From NCBI GenBank assembly GCA_026416715.1, contig JAOAEQ010000010.1, positions 36,002 to 100,001 on the forward strand: a DNA stretch of 64,000 nucleotides, in the 5' to 3' direction. Numbering within the stretch: position 1 is the first letter of the stretch; the number at the start of each line of letters is the position of its first letter. Positions 35,470 to 43,894 of this stretch are shown one piece after another. This DNA is from a bacterium (GTDB lineage Bacteria; UBP4; UBA4092; JAOAEQ01). The position numbers and the translations under genes were made by a program. The notes under the pieces were generated by a model, which saw nothing but the letters and a program-made list of their open reading frames with translations, was not told the DNA's origin and made no database searches.

Positions 35470-36747
35470 ATGCTCTCGCAGATTATTTTAGTCACGATTG
35501 CAATCCGTTTATTTTGCCTACGGATATTTCGGTATCTTTTGCCGCCAGGAAAATATATTTCTTTTACTGAACAGGTAGTTGAACATTTACAGATATTGTC
35601 TAAAAAACTTAACGCCACTTTCCTTACTCGGTGGGTAATTAGAGAGCTACAACTCTGTTATCGGTTTCACATTACTCGAGCGAATCAATGGTCTGAAAAA
35701 AAACGATATAACCAAAAGTTAAATGAAATCGAAAGCCAACAGCAAGTACTGCAAGTATATTCTTATCCGACACGGATGTCTATTGAAATAACGCGAAATT
35801 GTAATTTGCGATGTCAGATATGTCCCCAGAGCTTTCTTGAAGTTGATGGACAAGAAATCTCATCCGATACCATTGATGCTGTAAAATCGCTTATTCCATA
35901 TCAAGACTACATCGCAGTATTTGGATTCGGTGAATCGTTAACTGCACCACATTTTTTTGATTATCTTGCACGATTACCTTTTACGAACGAACAAACGGTT
36001 GCGCTGATTACAAACGGTATTTTGATGACTAAAGAAATATCTCGGCAAATTATCACTAGCCCGATTAATGTTCTGTTGATTTCTCTGGATACGGTAAATC
36101 CACAAACGTATCACTTTATTCGCGGAGTGAATTTTTTGCCTCGTCTCATTGAACATATCGAACAATTGAACGAATTAAAATCACAACTGCACACCAATAA
36201 ACCACAGTTACGGTTAGGGTTTGTAGCTATGAAACGAAATATTGCTGAATTACCTGATTTTATCCGATTCGCCCATCGTGTTGGTGCAGAAGATGTTGAT
36301 GTCGGGTACCTGAATGTTTTCCGAGAAGAATTGCGTGAAGAATCATTGTATTATGAACCGGAGCTAACGCTTCGATACTTGCTAGAAGCAAAGCAAATCG
36401 CGCAAGAACTTAATGTTCGGTTGAATATTCCCGAGTTAGAACGATTTGAGGTAACCAAACAAGGATTTATACTCCGTGAGAAAACTAAGAAACCTTGTGT
36501 CGAACCATGGCAGTTTGTTTATATCAATAGTAATGGAACAGTTACTCCCTGCTGTATAAATACGTCTATCCTTGGCGATATTTCTAAAACTCCGTTTTCA
36601 TTAATCTGGAATAATGAGCTATATCGGCGATTTCGAAAACAAGTCAATACAGCCACCGCACCATATCGTTGCCGATATTGTTTCGATTGTCGCTATAAAG
36701 ATATTCAAAATATTAATCAGCATATGATTGTGTTACATTCTGCTTAA
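35470..36747 (+). CDS. Radical SAM protein with C-terminal SPASM domain (first of two tandem paralogues)
   Basis: The 425-residue protein has a hydrophobic, basic N-terminal stretch of about 90 residues. The radical SAM domain follows, with CNLRCQIC (C111, C115, C118) ligating the 4Fe-4S cluster. A SPASM-type Cys set closes it: CVEPW, PCC and CRYCFDC near 344-413. Such enzymes modify peptides, sugars or small molecules by radical chemistry. Several lie in polysaccharide and lipid loci, but the substrate is unknown. It shares FVAM(K/R).NI.ELPD.I and the SPASM layout with the next gene. It ends 19 bases before that gene's likely start. Confidence 0.85.
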   Translation: MLSQIILVTIAIRLFCLRIFRYLLPPGKYISFTEQVVEHLQILSKKLNATFLTRWVIRELQLCYRFHITRANQWSEKKRYNQKLNEIESQQQVLQVYSYPTRMSIEITRNCNLRCQICPQSFLEVDGQEISSDTIDAVKSLIPYQDYIAVFGFGESLTAPHFFDYLARLPFTNEQTVALITNGILMTKEISRQIITSPINVLLISLDTVNPQTYHFIRGVNFLPRLIEHIEQLNELKSQLHTNKPQLRLGFVAMKRNIAELPDFIRFAHRVGAEDVDVGYLNVFREELREESLYYEPELTLRYLLEAKQIAQELNVRLNIPELERFEVTKQGFILREKTKKPCVEPWQFVYINSNGTVTPCCINTSILGDISKTPFSLIWNNELYRRFRKQVNTATAPYRCRYCFDCRYKDIQNINQHMIVLHSA

Positions 36748-36766
36748 TCAAAATTATCGAATATGT

Positions 36767-37828
36767 ATGAACCATTGGCTATATACTAAGCTCCAACATC
36801 TTGAACGGAAACAATTGCGCTCCCGACTTTGGTCATATCCCAGCACACTGTTGGTTGAACCAACGAACCGATGTAATATAGATTGTGTAATGTGTTTTCG
36901 TCATTTCAGTCATAATTATTCCATTGGGGATATGCTCCCAATCACTTGGGAAAAATTAGTTCCCATTCTACCTTATGTGCAGGAAGTGAATCTGCAGGCA
37001 CGAGGAGAACCGCTGTTACATAAACAACTATTATCCTGGGTTAAACAAGCTAAATCCGCTGGAACGAAAGTCAGCTTTTTTACGCATGGTATGCTATTAA
37101 CTGATGAGATAAACCAACAATTAGTTTCAATTCCCCTAGATTTACTGACGATTTCGCTTGATGCCGCTACTAAAACTCGATTTGAAAATATTCGGCTTCG
37201 TGCAGATTTTGATACGATTATTTCCAATATGAAGAATCTCGTTGCATATAAACGGAAAAGAAAAAGCTCGGTTCCGGAATTGAATTTTCATTTTGTTGCA
37301 ATGCGACAGAATATAGAAGAGTTGCCGGATTTAATTAAACTTGCGAAAGAATTTGATGTAACCAAAGTTATCGTTGAACATCTATGGGTATTTGATATAT
37401 CAATCATTCATGAAACTTTGTTTTTAGAACCGGAACGAATGCGGCAATATTTCGAGTTAGCGCGAAAAACCGCTCAAGCATTGAACGTAAATTTGGTTTT
37501 ACCTTCTGAAGAACCGATAAAATTCTGTGAACCTGCAATATTACAACAATCTGGATTAACCCAATTTGAATTTTTAATGCAGAATGAACTTACTCCGACT
37601 ACACCTAGTAATTTCTACTGTTTAGAACCATGGCAAATTGCCATAATTTATTGGAACGGCGATATTAGTCCTTGTTGTTATACAGACCGCATTATGGGCA
37701 ATCTGCAGTTGCAAAGTTTCCGCGAAATCTGGAATAACGAACAGTATCGCATGTTTCGGGATCATATCAGAAGTGGCCGATTGCCTAAGGAATGTATCCA
37801 TTGTCGTCGATTGCAAAAAAGATTGTAG
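36767..37828 (+). CDS. Radical SAM protein with C-terminal SPASM domain (second paralogue)
   Basis: From ATG 36767 the protein is 353 residues; a longer start at 36728 would overlap the previous gene and adds no homology. CNIDCVMC (C36, C40, C43) is the radical SAM cluster motif, and a SPASM-like Cys set (CLEPW, PCC, ECIHC) closes the protein. It is a paralogue of the preceding gene, most similar in the middle (NFHFVAMRQNIEELPDLI) and in the SPASM part (EIWNNEQYRMFR). The ABC ATPase gene begins 16 bp downstream, so this trio is probably one operon. Confidence 0.85.
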   Translation: MNHWLYTKLQHLERKQLRSRLWSYPSTLLVEPTNRCNIDCVMCFRHFSHNYSIGDMLPITWEKLVPILPYVQEVNLQARGEPLLHKQLLSWVKQAKSAGTKVSFFTHGMLLTDEINQQLVSIPLDLLTISLDAATKTRFENIRLRADFDTIISNMKNLVAYKRKRKSSVPELNFHFVAMRQNIEELPDLIKLAKEFDVTKVIVEHLWVFDISIIHETLFLEPERMRQYFELARKTAQALNVNLVLPSEEPIKFCEPAILQQSGLTQFEFLMQNELTPTTPSNFYCLEPWQIAIIYWNGDISPCCYTDRIMGNLQLQSFREIWNNEQYRMFRDHIRSGRLPKECIHCRRLQKRL

Positions 37829-37844
37829 CAGACAATAAATATGT

Positions 37845-39089
37845 ATGAAACCTGCAGTTATTGTTAAAAATGTTTGGAAACAATTTATTTTATATCACCA
37901 ATTACATGGTACACTTCGCGAAACGATATTGCGATTAAGCTCGGTTCGAAACTTAAGCCATGAAAAATTCTGGGCTTTGAAAGATATAAGTTTCGAGGTT
38001 CAACCTGGCGAGACGCTCGGGATCATTGGAGAAAATGGCTCCGGTAAAACCACCTTACTGCGGATTATTCTTGGCATTACTCCCCCTACCCGAGGAAGTG
38101 TTGAAATTAACGGACAACTTTCTGCTTTGCTAGAGTTAGCTGCCGGATTTCATCCAGACCTAACTGGGAAAGAAAATATCTATTTAAACGGTGCTATTCT
38201 CGGATTATCGAGATCAGAAATTTCACGGAAAATAGACGCTATAATCGAGTTTGCGGAATTAGAAAAATTTATTGATGTCCCTATCAAACATTATTCGGCG
38301 GGCATGTATCTACGACTCGGGTTCTCAATTGCTGTCAATATCAATCCGGATATTCTGTTAATTGACGAAGTCCTAGCTGTAGGTGATCAATCGTTTGCTC
38401 AAAAGTGTTATGAGAAAATCAACGAATTTAAACGAAACAATAAAACCATCATATTAGTTTCGCATGATTATGGTGCAGTTGAGCGACTCTGTAATCGAGT
38501 CATCTACCTCGAGAAGGGAATAATTAAAGAAATTGGTAATGCTAAGTATATTGTGCAAAAACATTTACGTGAGATTGTCGAACGTGAATTGAAATATAAA
38601 ATACAACAACAGAGCATCCAAAAAATTAGTACGGTCAGTACCCCGCTCCGCTGGGGTACAAATGAAATTCAATATACTCGCATTCGCCTATTGGATGAAC
38701 ACCGAAACGAAAAATATGTTTTCCAACCGGGCGAATATTTAGAAATTGAATTAGAGTATATGGCGCACCAGCCGATTATTGAACCATACTTTGGCATTGG
38801 AATTGAAACAGAAGATAAGATTTATATTACCGGTACAAACACTAAACTTCAAGAAATACGCGTCGGTACTGTTTTGGGAAAAGGCAGGATTCGAATCATT
38901 TTCCCTCAGTTTAATGTTACCGGCGGAAAATTCTTATTAACTGCGGGAATATTTCGAGACCCAACTAATGAATATACCGCTTATGATTATTATTGTAGTT
39001 GCGCATCATTTTATGTGGATAGAACATATGTCAAAGAGGAAGGAATTGTATTATCTCCCCACAAATGGATACATGAAAAAATAGATTAA
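37845..39089 (+). CDS. Wzt-like ABC ATPase of polysaccharide/teichoic-acid export type
   Basis: The ATPase domain (about 1-245) has Walker A GENGSGKTT at 62-70, the signature YSAGMYLRLGFSIA, Walker B ILLIDEVLAVGD, and the H-loop VSHD. These are the marks of the Wzt/TagH/RfbE group, which includes LHGTLRE and FWALKDISFEV at the start. A C-terminal beta-sandwich of about 140 residues fits the Wzt carbohydrate-recognition domain. With a Wzm-type permease it would export a lipid-linked glycan across the inner membrane. No permease gene is next to it or elsewhere in the window. Confidence 0.9.
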   Translation: MKPAVIVKNVWKQFILYHQLHGTLRETILRLSSVRNLSHEKFWALKDISFEVQPGETLGIIGENGSGKTTLLRIILGITPPTRGSVEINGQLSALLELAAGFHPDLTGKENIYLNGAILGLSRSEISRKIDAIIEFAELEKFIDVPIKHYSAGMYLRLGFSIAVNINPDILLIDEVLAVGDQSFAQKCYEKINEFKRNNKTIILVSHDYGAVERLCNRVIYLEKGIIKEIGNAKYIVQKHLREIVERELKYKIQQQSIQKISTVSTPLRWGTNEIQYTRIRLLDEHRNEKYVFQPGEYLEIELEYMAHQPIIEPYFGIGIETEDKIYITGTNTKLQEIRVGTVLGKGRIRIIFPQFNVTGGKFLLTAGIFRDPTNEYTAYDYYCSCASFYVDRTYVKEEGIVLSPHKWIHEKID

Positions 39090-39137
39090 CCTAATAATCT
39101 ACCTAAAGAAGCATTATTCAAGTATATTCGTTATTAT

Positions 39138-40583
39138 ATGAACATCACTTTAATTGCACCACCTTGGTATTTTCTCGATGAGGTTATTTGGTTATCTCAA
39201 AATCTGGGACTTGGTTATATTGCAAGTACCTTAGAAAATCAAGGACACCAAGTAACAATCATTGATGCTCTTACTGAGGGAATTGAAATTGTTACCCCTG
39301 TCCAGACTAAATATCTTAAGGTTAACAGAATTGGACTCCCTTACAATACTATTGCAGAAAAAATATCACCCAAGACCGATTTAATTGGAATAACCGCTCC
39401 GTTTACCGACCATGCTACCATTGTTAAAGAACTCAGTAAGGTGATTAAACAAAATTTCCCGAACATTCCGATTGTGCTGGGAGGAGTATATCCTTCTACC
39501 CTTCCAGAACAAGCGCTAACAGATTCGATAGATTTTGTTGTTCGAGGTGAAGGAGAAAACCCTATATCACAATTAGCTGCTGGGACGCCAGTCAAATCAA
39601 TTCGGGGATTAGTATTCAAAGAAAATGATACCATAATTAATACCGGACAAGCGGAACCTATCATCAATCTTGATGATATTCCATATCCAGCTCGGCATCT
39701 CCTACCCATCGAACGCTATATTACCTGTTCACCTCGCAAACGACGTAATCGAAGAACAATAAGTATGATTACCTCTCGCGGGTGTCCCTATCACTGCACC
39801 TTCTGTTCAATTCATAAGGTTAATGGATATCGTTGGCGATATCGTTCTCCAGAAAATGTATTGAACGAAATCAAAGAGGTGGTTAAACAGTACCAGATTC
39901 AGCATATTGAATTTGAAGATGATAATATTACCATGGATCCCAAACGGGCAGAGAGATTATTTGAACAACTTGCGGTATATAATGGAACGCTAAACGGTGC
40001 ACTTACTTGGTCTACACCAAATGGAGTTCGTATCGATACATTAAATCGAGATTTATTAAAACTTATGCGTGATTCAGGTTGTGAATCCCTGTATTTTGGT
40101 ATTGAAAGTGGCGATCCCAAAATATTAATGGCAATGAAAAAACAACTCGATTTAACAAAAGTAGAACAAGTAACTGAATGGTGTGGAGAACTTGGAATAC
40201 CAGCATATGGATTTTTAATTCTTGGATATCCTGGAGAAGACCATACTAGTTTTAAACGAACGATTAAATATTGTAAGCGATTATTGAAAAAAGGATTACG
40301 CGGATTTTGGTGTTTTTTTGTTAGCGCATATCCCGAAACCGAACTATATACGATTGCTAAACAAAAAGGGTATCTTATGTATGACGATACTGAAAACGTC
40401 CTGCGTTTATTTGATTATTCTACAGGACGACGAGATGTAATTGACCTTATCACCCCAGATTTTACTCCCGAAGAACTAAAGTGGCGACTAACCTATGCAT
40501 ATTCACAATTAGCTCCGCAAGGGTTCCGACCCAAACTGACCATAACTACACGTATAAAAAATGCTATAAGAATGGCTTTTTAA
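39138..40583 (+). CDS. B12-binding-domain radical SAM protein
   Basis: The 481-residue protein has an N-terminal Rossmann-like domain (LGLGYIASTLENQGHQVTIIDAL, later PIVLGGVYPS and VVRGEGE). This is the cobalamin-binding fold, although a DxHxxG cobalamin motif is not seen. The radical SAM domain follows, with CPYHCTFC (C216, C220, C223). The family (BchE-like, COG1032) carries out methylations, cyclisations or hopanoid/lipid changes. The substrate is not known. It is the last gene of the cluster starting at 35,470 and lies 48 bp after the ABC ATPase gene. Confidence 0.85.
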   Translation: MNITLIAPPWYFLDEVIWLSQNLGLGYIASTLENQGHQVTIIDALTEGIEIVTPVQTKYLKVNRIGLPYNTIAEKISPKTDLIGITAPFTDHATIVKELSKVIKQNFPNIPIVLGGVYPSTLPEQALTDSIDFVVRGEGENPISQLAAGTPVKSIRGLVFKENDTIINTGQAEPIINLDDIPYPARHLLPIERYITCSPRKRRNRRTISMITSRGCPYHCTFCSIHKVNGYRWRYRSPENVLNEIKEVVKQYQIQHIEFEDDNITMDPKRAERLFEQLAVYNGTLNGALTWSTPNGVRIDTLNRDLLKLMRDSGCESLYFGIESGDPKILMAMKKQLDLTKVEQVTEWCGELGIPAYGFLILGYPGEDHTSFKRTIKYCKRLLKKGLRGFWCFFVSAYPETELYTIAKQKGYLMYDDTENVLRLFDYSTGRRDVIDLITPDFTPEELKWRLTYAYSQLAPQGFRPKLTITTRIKNAIRMAF

Positions 40584-40772
40584 ATTAAGGTATTGTTTGA
40601 CGTTAACGAATGTAAACTATTTTTAAACCAACCACAATTCTGTACTCTAGATTACAATAATGAACTCACCGTTTTAAAACCTACTCTATCCGTTTTCAGT
40701 TTCATATTTACAAATCATTGTAATTTTTGTAGTTATAGGTGGCGCCTTATAAATTAAGGAAATTGCTTTTTT

Positions 40773-40788
40773 TGGCATAACCTGTGCT
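40773..40788 (+). promoter_or_regulatory. Sigma-54-like -24/-12 promoter before the HTH gene
   Basis: TGGCAT at 40773-40778 and TGC at 40785-40787 place GG and GC exactly ten bases apart, the invariant spacing of sigma-54 promoters. It departs from the extended consensus at three positions. The start would be near 40799, leaving a 38-base leader with AAGGAG before the HTH gene. No enhancer-binding activator gene is in the window. Confidence 0.45.
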
Positions 40789-40836
40789 TTTTTATCTTAT
40801 GTAATTTATAACCGAACATACGAAGGAGAAATTGTT

Positions 40837-41013
40837 ATGGAAAAATTATTAACGACAAAAGAAGCAGCAGAATATTTGCGGTTTAATCCACGATATTTAA
40901 CTCGATTGGTTCGTGAAGGTAAAATTCCGGCTCGTAAAATTGGACATGAATGGCGGTTCCGGATGGATTTATTAGAAAAATGGGCGTGGAGCGACCGACC
41001 ATCTAACAATTGA
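40837..41013 (+). CDS. Excisionase/MerR-type helix-turn-helix DNA-binding protein (58 aa)
   Basis: The 58-residue protein begins MEKLLTTKEAAEYLRFNPRY and continues RLVREGKIPARKIGHEWRF. This is the winged-helix excisionase-type HTH (helix_turn_helix 17 family), with the usual KxGxxWRF wing. AAGGAG precedes the ATG by eight bases. Proteins of this family are either small regulators or recombination directionality factors. No integrase or phage gene is near, so a regulatory role is more likely. It stands alone behind a sigma-54-like promoter and points toward the minus-strand lysine-peptide unit. Confidence 0.88.
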   Translation: MEKLLTTKEAAEYLRFNPRYLTRLVREGKIPARKIGHEWRFRMDLLEKWAWSDRPSNN

Positions 41014-41068
41014 GATGGGGTTTTTAGCAAAAATAATTTAATAATAGATACGCAACAGTTAATTTACC

Positions 41069-41100
41069 AAAAAAAAACCGCGCAAAATTGCAGCGGTTTA
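41069..41100 (-). terminator. Terminator of the lysine-peptide unit
   Basis: On the minus strand AAACCGC pairs with GCGGTTT, with a small inner GCAA/TTGC stem, and the right arm runs into a tract of nine T. It ends a transcript of about 145 nt that begins at the promoter at 41222-41250. Confidence 0.8.
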
Positions 41101-41149
41101 CTTTCACTAAAAAATACTCACAAATAAGTTCATTTAGTTCTTTTCGAAC

Positions 41150-41188
41150 TTATTTCTTTTTTTTCTTTGCTTTCTTTTTCGCTGCCAA
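41150..41188 (-). CDS. 12-residue lysine-rich microprotein, TTG start
   Basis: The frame TTG...TAA encodes MAAKKKAKKKKK. A 15-base AAAGGAGGTTGATCC, almost the full complement of the 16S rRNA 3' end, lies three bases upstream of the TTG. The ATG upstream (ATGAAAGGAGG) is stopped after three codons, and an in-frame TGA lies two codons before the TTG, so no longer reading is possible. A consensus promoter (41222-41250) and a terminator (41069-41100) frame it. The product resembles the lysine-alanine tails of histone H1-like proteins, so nucleic-acid binding is an inference. The transcript may also act as RNA by pairing with 16S rRNA. Confidence 0.65.
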   Translation of the reverse strand: MAAKKKAKKKKK

Positions 41189-41221
41189 GGCGGATCAACC
41201 TCCTTTCATTTAACTACAATT

Positions 41222-41250
41222 ATATTAGACGTAAAAAAATGTTTTGTCAA
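41222..41250 (-). promoter_or_regulatory. Consensus promoter of the lysine-peptide unit
   Basis: On the minus strand TTGACA (41250-41245), a 17-base spacer and TAATAT (41227-41222) make a near-perfect sigma-70/A promoter, among the best in the window. Transcription would start near 41215, giving a leader of about 27 bases that contains the long Shine-Dalgarno sequence. Confidence 0.8.
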
Positions 41251-41651
41251 GAGAAAAATGCTTTTATTGAACAATTTTTTTTATTATTTCAAATAAAAAT
41301 TTTTGCTCATTTTTTACTTATTTAGCTTAAAACCCTTACCGAATAAGGAAATGCGGGCATTCACATTTCTAAAAAAACTTTCAATAAAATAATTTATAAA
41401 ATATTTTTTTGATTTTTTTTATTTGTTACGTTTTTCATGTATATTTTAATTTAATTTTCAAAATGTTATTATAAGCTGGGATGATAGAGAATATTTGTAT
41501 AGAAATGTTTATGGAAGAATCGGATACATAACAAATAGAGCGCGCGATTTGAAGTGCAAAATATCGCGTTAAAATTTGTTTAGTTCGCGCAATTGTACAC
41601 TATTCTCAATATAGGAAATACCGAACTTAAATTAATATGCTTTAATTTTAA
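41251..41651. other. AT-rich spacer of about 400 bp
   Basis: No gene is seen. Bases 41260-41480 are almost pure A and T runs. Near 41543-41568 an inverted repeat CGCGAT...ATCGCG lies downstream of yggT and might end that minus-strand transcript, though there is no T-tract. Confidence 0.5.
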
Positions 41652-41930
41652 CTATACCATGAGCGCAGCTAATATTCCAACGAGAACCCAGCGAACTATT
41701 GATAGAAAAAGAAAGGCAAGAACAGGTGAAAAATCGAACATATAAATTTGTAAAGGAACTATTCGTCGGATGAATTGAAGAAAAGGGTCGGTCAGTTTAT
41801 ATATCCATTGTATCAATGGATTCCACAGATTTGGGTTTGTCCATGATAAAATTATCCGTGCGAATAAAATTACTACATAAATATCATACGCGAGATTAAT
41901 TACCCAAATGAGGATTGGGACTAGATTCAT
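41652..41930 (-). CDS. YggT-family integral membrane protein
   Basis: The 92-residue protein has two hydrophobic segments (about 8-25 and 65-90). Between them is the family segment RIILSWTNPNLWNPLIQWIYKLTDPFLQFIRRIVP. YggT proteins are linked to membrane homeostasis and division-site placement in other bacteria (YlmG); the role is poorly defined. The start overlaps the stop of the oxidoreductase gene by four bases, so the two are translated together. It is more often next to proC or yggS than next to an oxidoreductase. Confidence 0.88.
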   Translation of the reverse strand: MNLVPILIWVINLAYDIYVVILFARIILSWTNPNLWNPLIQWIYKLTDPFLQFIRRIVPLQIYMFDFSPVLAFLFLSIVRWVLVGILAALMV

Positions 41931-42925
41931 AATCTAATCTCTCTTCTTTCCCTAACGGACCGATGAACCGCTTCAATGATTTTAGTAACATATACTGCTT
42001 CTTCTAATTTAACGAGCGGTTCCGTTCCTAAGCGGATATTATCAATAAACGAATCAAGCATTTCGCGACCGGAGCCAAACGGTTTTCGATGTATTGGGCG
42101 AGCAACAATGCCTGGATGGGTATATGTATCCGTCATTTTATGTATCATCTGGTCTCGCAAATCAATTGAAATTGCGCCTTTGGTTCCCACCAATTCATAG
42201 CGAAAATCATATAGTAACGGCATACTTTCCGGATAAATCCAACAGGAACGAAATGTTCCTGCTGTTCCATCAGTAAATTTCAGTGTTGCGATTAACCAGT
42301 CGAAGGTATCAATTCCTAATTGTTTTAAAACATTTTTTTGTCCCACAGCATATACTGAAGAAACTTTTTTCTCGGTTAACCATATTGCCATATCTACACA
42401 ATGCGATAATAGAAACCAACCAGGTGTAGTGAATTTCGCCCAGCTCAACATTTTCGTTGGGACCCAAATGGTATCATTAAGACAACAATCAATATTGGTT
42501 ATGGTACCCAGTTCACCTCGTTCGATGCTTTCCTTGGTTTCGACATACGGAGCGTTCCAACGATTTCCAAACAATACTAAACATTTGAGGTTCGCTCGTG
42601 TAACCGTATTCGCAATTAATTCTGCTTCACGTACCGAAGTAGCTAATGGCTTTTCAATGGCTAAATGTAATCCTTTTCTTACGACTGCTAGTGATGGAGC
42701 GTAATGCAGATGGTCTGGAGTAGCAACGATTACCATATCGAGTTTTTCTTTTTTTAACATCTCGGTATAATCTGCATAAGTAGCAATATTCAATTTCTTT
42801 GCAAGCATTCTCGTTTTATTATTTATTTCTGCTACTGCAATTAATTCCGCATATGCATTATGTTGAATAATATCAGCAAATGTTTTCCCGCGAAAACCGT
42901 ATCCGATAATCGCTACACGAACCAT
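41927..42925 (-). CDS. Gfo/Idh/MocA-family NAD(P)-dependent oxidoreductase
   Basis: The 332-residue protein begins VRVAIIGYGFRGKTFAD, the dinucleotide loop GYGFRG. It has ATPDHLHY and the catalytic-lysine motif EKPLATS, and a C-terminal alpha/beta domain that ends near LEEAVYVTKIIEAVHRSVRE. Members oxidise or reduce sugars and cyclitols; the substrate is not evident. AAGGAG precedes the ATG. It is upstream of, and overlaps, yggT, and lies downstream of tRNA-Leu on the same strand. Confidence 0.88.
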   Translation of the reverse strand: MVRVAIIGYGFRGKTFADIIQHNAYAELIAVAEINNKTRMLAKKLNIATYADYTEMLKKEKLDMVIVATPDHLHYAPSLAVVRKGLHLAIEKPLATSVREAELIANTVTRANLKCLVLFGNRWNAPYVETKESIERGELGTITNIDCCLNDTIWVPTKMLSWAKFTTPGWFLLSHCVDMAIWLTEKKVSSVYAVGQKNVLKQLGIDTFDWLIATLKFTDGTAGTFRSCWIYPESMPLLYDFRYELVGTKGAISIDLRDQMIHKMTDTYTHPGIVARPIHRKPFGSGREMLDSFIDNIRLGTEPLVKLEEAVYVTKIIEAVHRSVRERREIRL

Positions 42926-43012
42926 AAATAATTCTCCTTGTATATTTTAATATCTTATTGATATCTTTGTAATGCTAATATCAATGGAGGACAACTATTA
43001 TTATCATTATGC

Positions 43013-43099
43013 TGGTGCCGAAGCGGGGAGTTGAACCCCGACGAGGTTGCCCTCACTAGAACCTGAATCTAGCGCGTCTGCCATTTCCGCCACTCCGGC
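43013..43099 (-). tRNA. tRNA-Leu (anticodon CAG)
   Basis: The minus-strand sequence folds as a class II tRNA of 87 nt with encoded CCA (43015-43013). The acceptor stem GCCGGAG pairs with CTTCGGC, including one G-U. The anticodon stem CTAGA/TCTAG carries loop TTCAGGT with CAG in the middle. The variable arm (TGAGGGCAACCTCG) is long, as expected for leucine, and the T arm has GGTTCAA. It reads CUG leucine codons. Confidence 0.97.
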
Positions 43100-43159
43100 A
43101 CATAATTACTTGGAAAAGGTTACCTTGTGGCAAGATACTTTATCTTAATTATATCTATT

Positions 43160-43189
43160 AAAATACCAGACAGACAACCTTAATGTCAA
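43160..43189 (-). promoter_or_regulatory. Candidate promoter of tRNA-Leu
   Basis: On the minus strand TTGACA (43189-43184), an 18-base spacer and TATTTT (43165-43160) lie about 60 bases before the tRNA 5' end. The leader would be removed by RNase P. The oxidoreductase and yggT genes downstream could share this transcript. Confidence 0.45.
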
Positions 43190-43354
43190 GCCTAGTGTGG
43201 AGATTTTATATAAACATCCTATTCTACGTTATATTCTGAAATTCGGACTTTGCGCATACTCAGTAAGGAACTAGGTTAACTGTCTATAAATAATCTATCA
43301 ACTCAGTAATCACCACATAAAAATTAATTGGGTTATATTTTATTTCTTTTATAT

Positions 43355-43384
43355 TGACAAGTTCTGCAATTTTAACGTATTGTA
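43355..43384 (+). promoter_or_regulatory. Candidate promoter of smpB-ssrA
   Basis: TTGACA at 43355-43360 with an 18-base spacer to TATGTA (43379-43384) lies 16 bases before the smpB GTG. A TACAAT at 43388-43393 is an alternative -10. Either way the leader is very short or absent, since no ribosome-binding site stands before the GTG. Confidence 0.45.
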
Positions 43385-43399
43385 TGATACAATAGCTTT

Positions 43400-43867
43400 G
43401 TGAGTGAAGGGGTAAAATTTGAACGGATAATCACTGAAAATCGACGTGCGCGATACGAATATCAAATCCTTGAAACAATAGAATGTGGTATCGCTTTATT
43501 CGGTAGCGAAGTGAAATCTATTCGGAATGGAGCGGTTAGTTTAAACGACGGCTATGTAATGATAAAAAATAACGAAGCGTTTTTATTTAATGTCCATATT
43601 GCTCCATATAATGCAGCGAGCCGATTTAATCCGGATCCGCGCCGAACAAGAAAATTGCTATTGCATAAAAAAGAGATTCATCGTCTTTTGGGAAAGCAAA
43701 CAGCAGGGAAATTAACCATTATCCCCTTGCGCATTTATCTCAAATCAGGTAAAATAAAAATAGAAATAGCTTTGGTTAAAGGAAAAAAGTTATACGATAA
43801 ACGAGCGGCAATTAAACAGCGTGAATTAAACCGCGAAAAACAAAACATACTTCGGTTAATACGATAG
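43400..43867 (+). CDS. smpB: SmpB, tmRNA-binding protein of trans-translation
   Basis: The 155-residue protein matches SmpB throughout, with ITENRRARYEYQILETIECGIALFGSEVKSIR, GYVMIKNNEAFLFNVHIAPY, a LLLHKKEI block and the basic tail KKLYDKRAAIKQRELNREKQ that enters the mRNA channel. SmpB carries tmRNA into stalled ribosomes. The start is GTG at 43400 with no ribosome-binding site in front, possibly a leaderless or near-leaderless transcript. Its partner RNA, ssrA, begins 28 bases after its stop. Confidence 0.97.
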   Translation: MSEGVKFERIITENRRARYEYQILETIECGIALFGSEVKSIRNGAVSLNDGYVMIKNNEAFLFNVHIAPYNAASRFNPDPRRTRKLLLHKKEIHRLLGKQTAGKLTIIPLRIYLKSGKIKIEIALVKGKKLYDKRAAIKQRELNREKQNILRLIR

Positions 43868-43894
43868 CCATTATTTAACCCATACCATTAAGAC

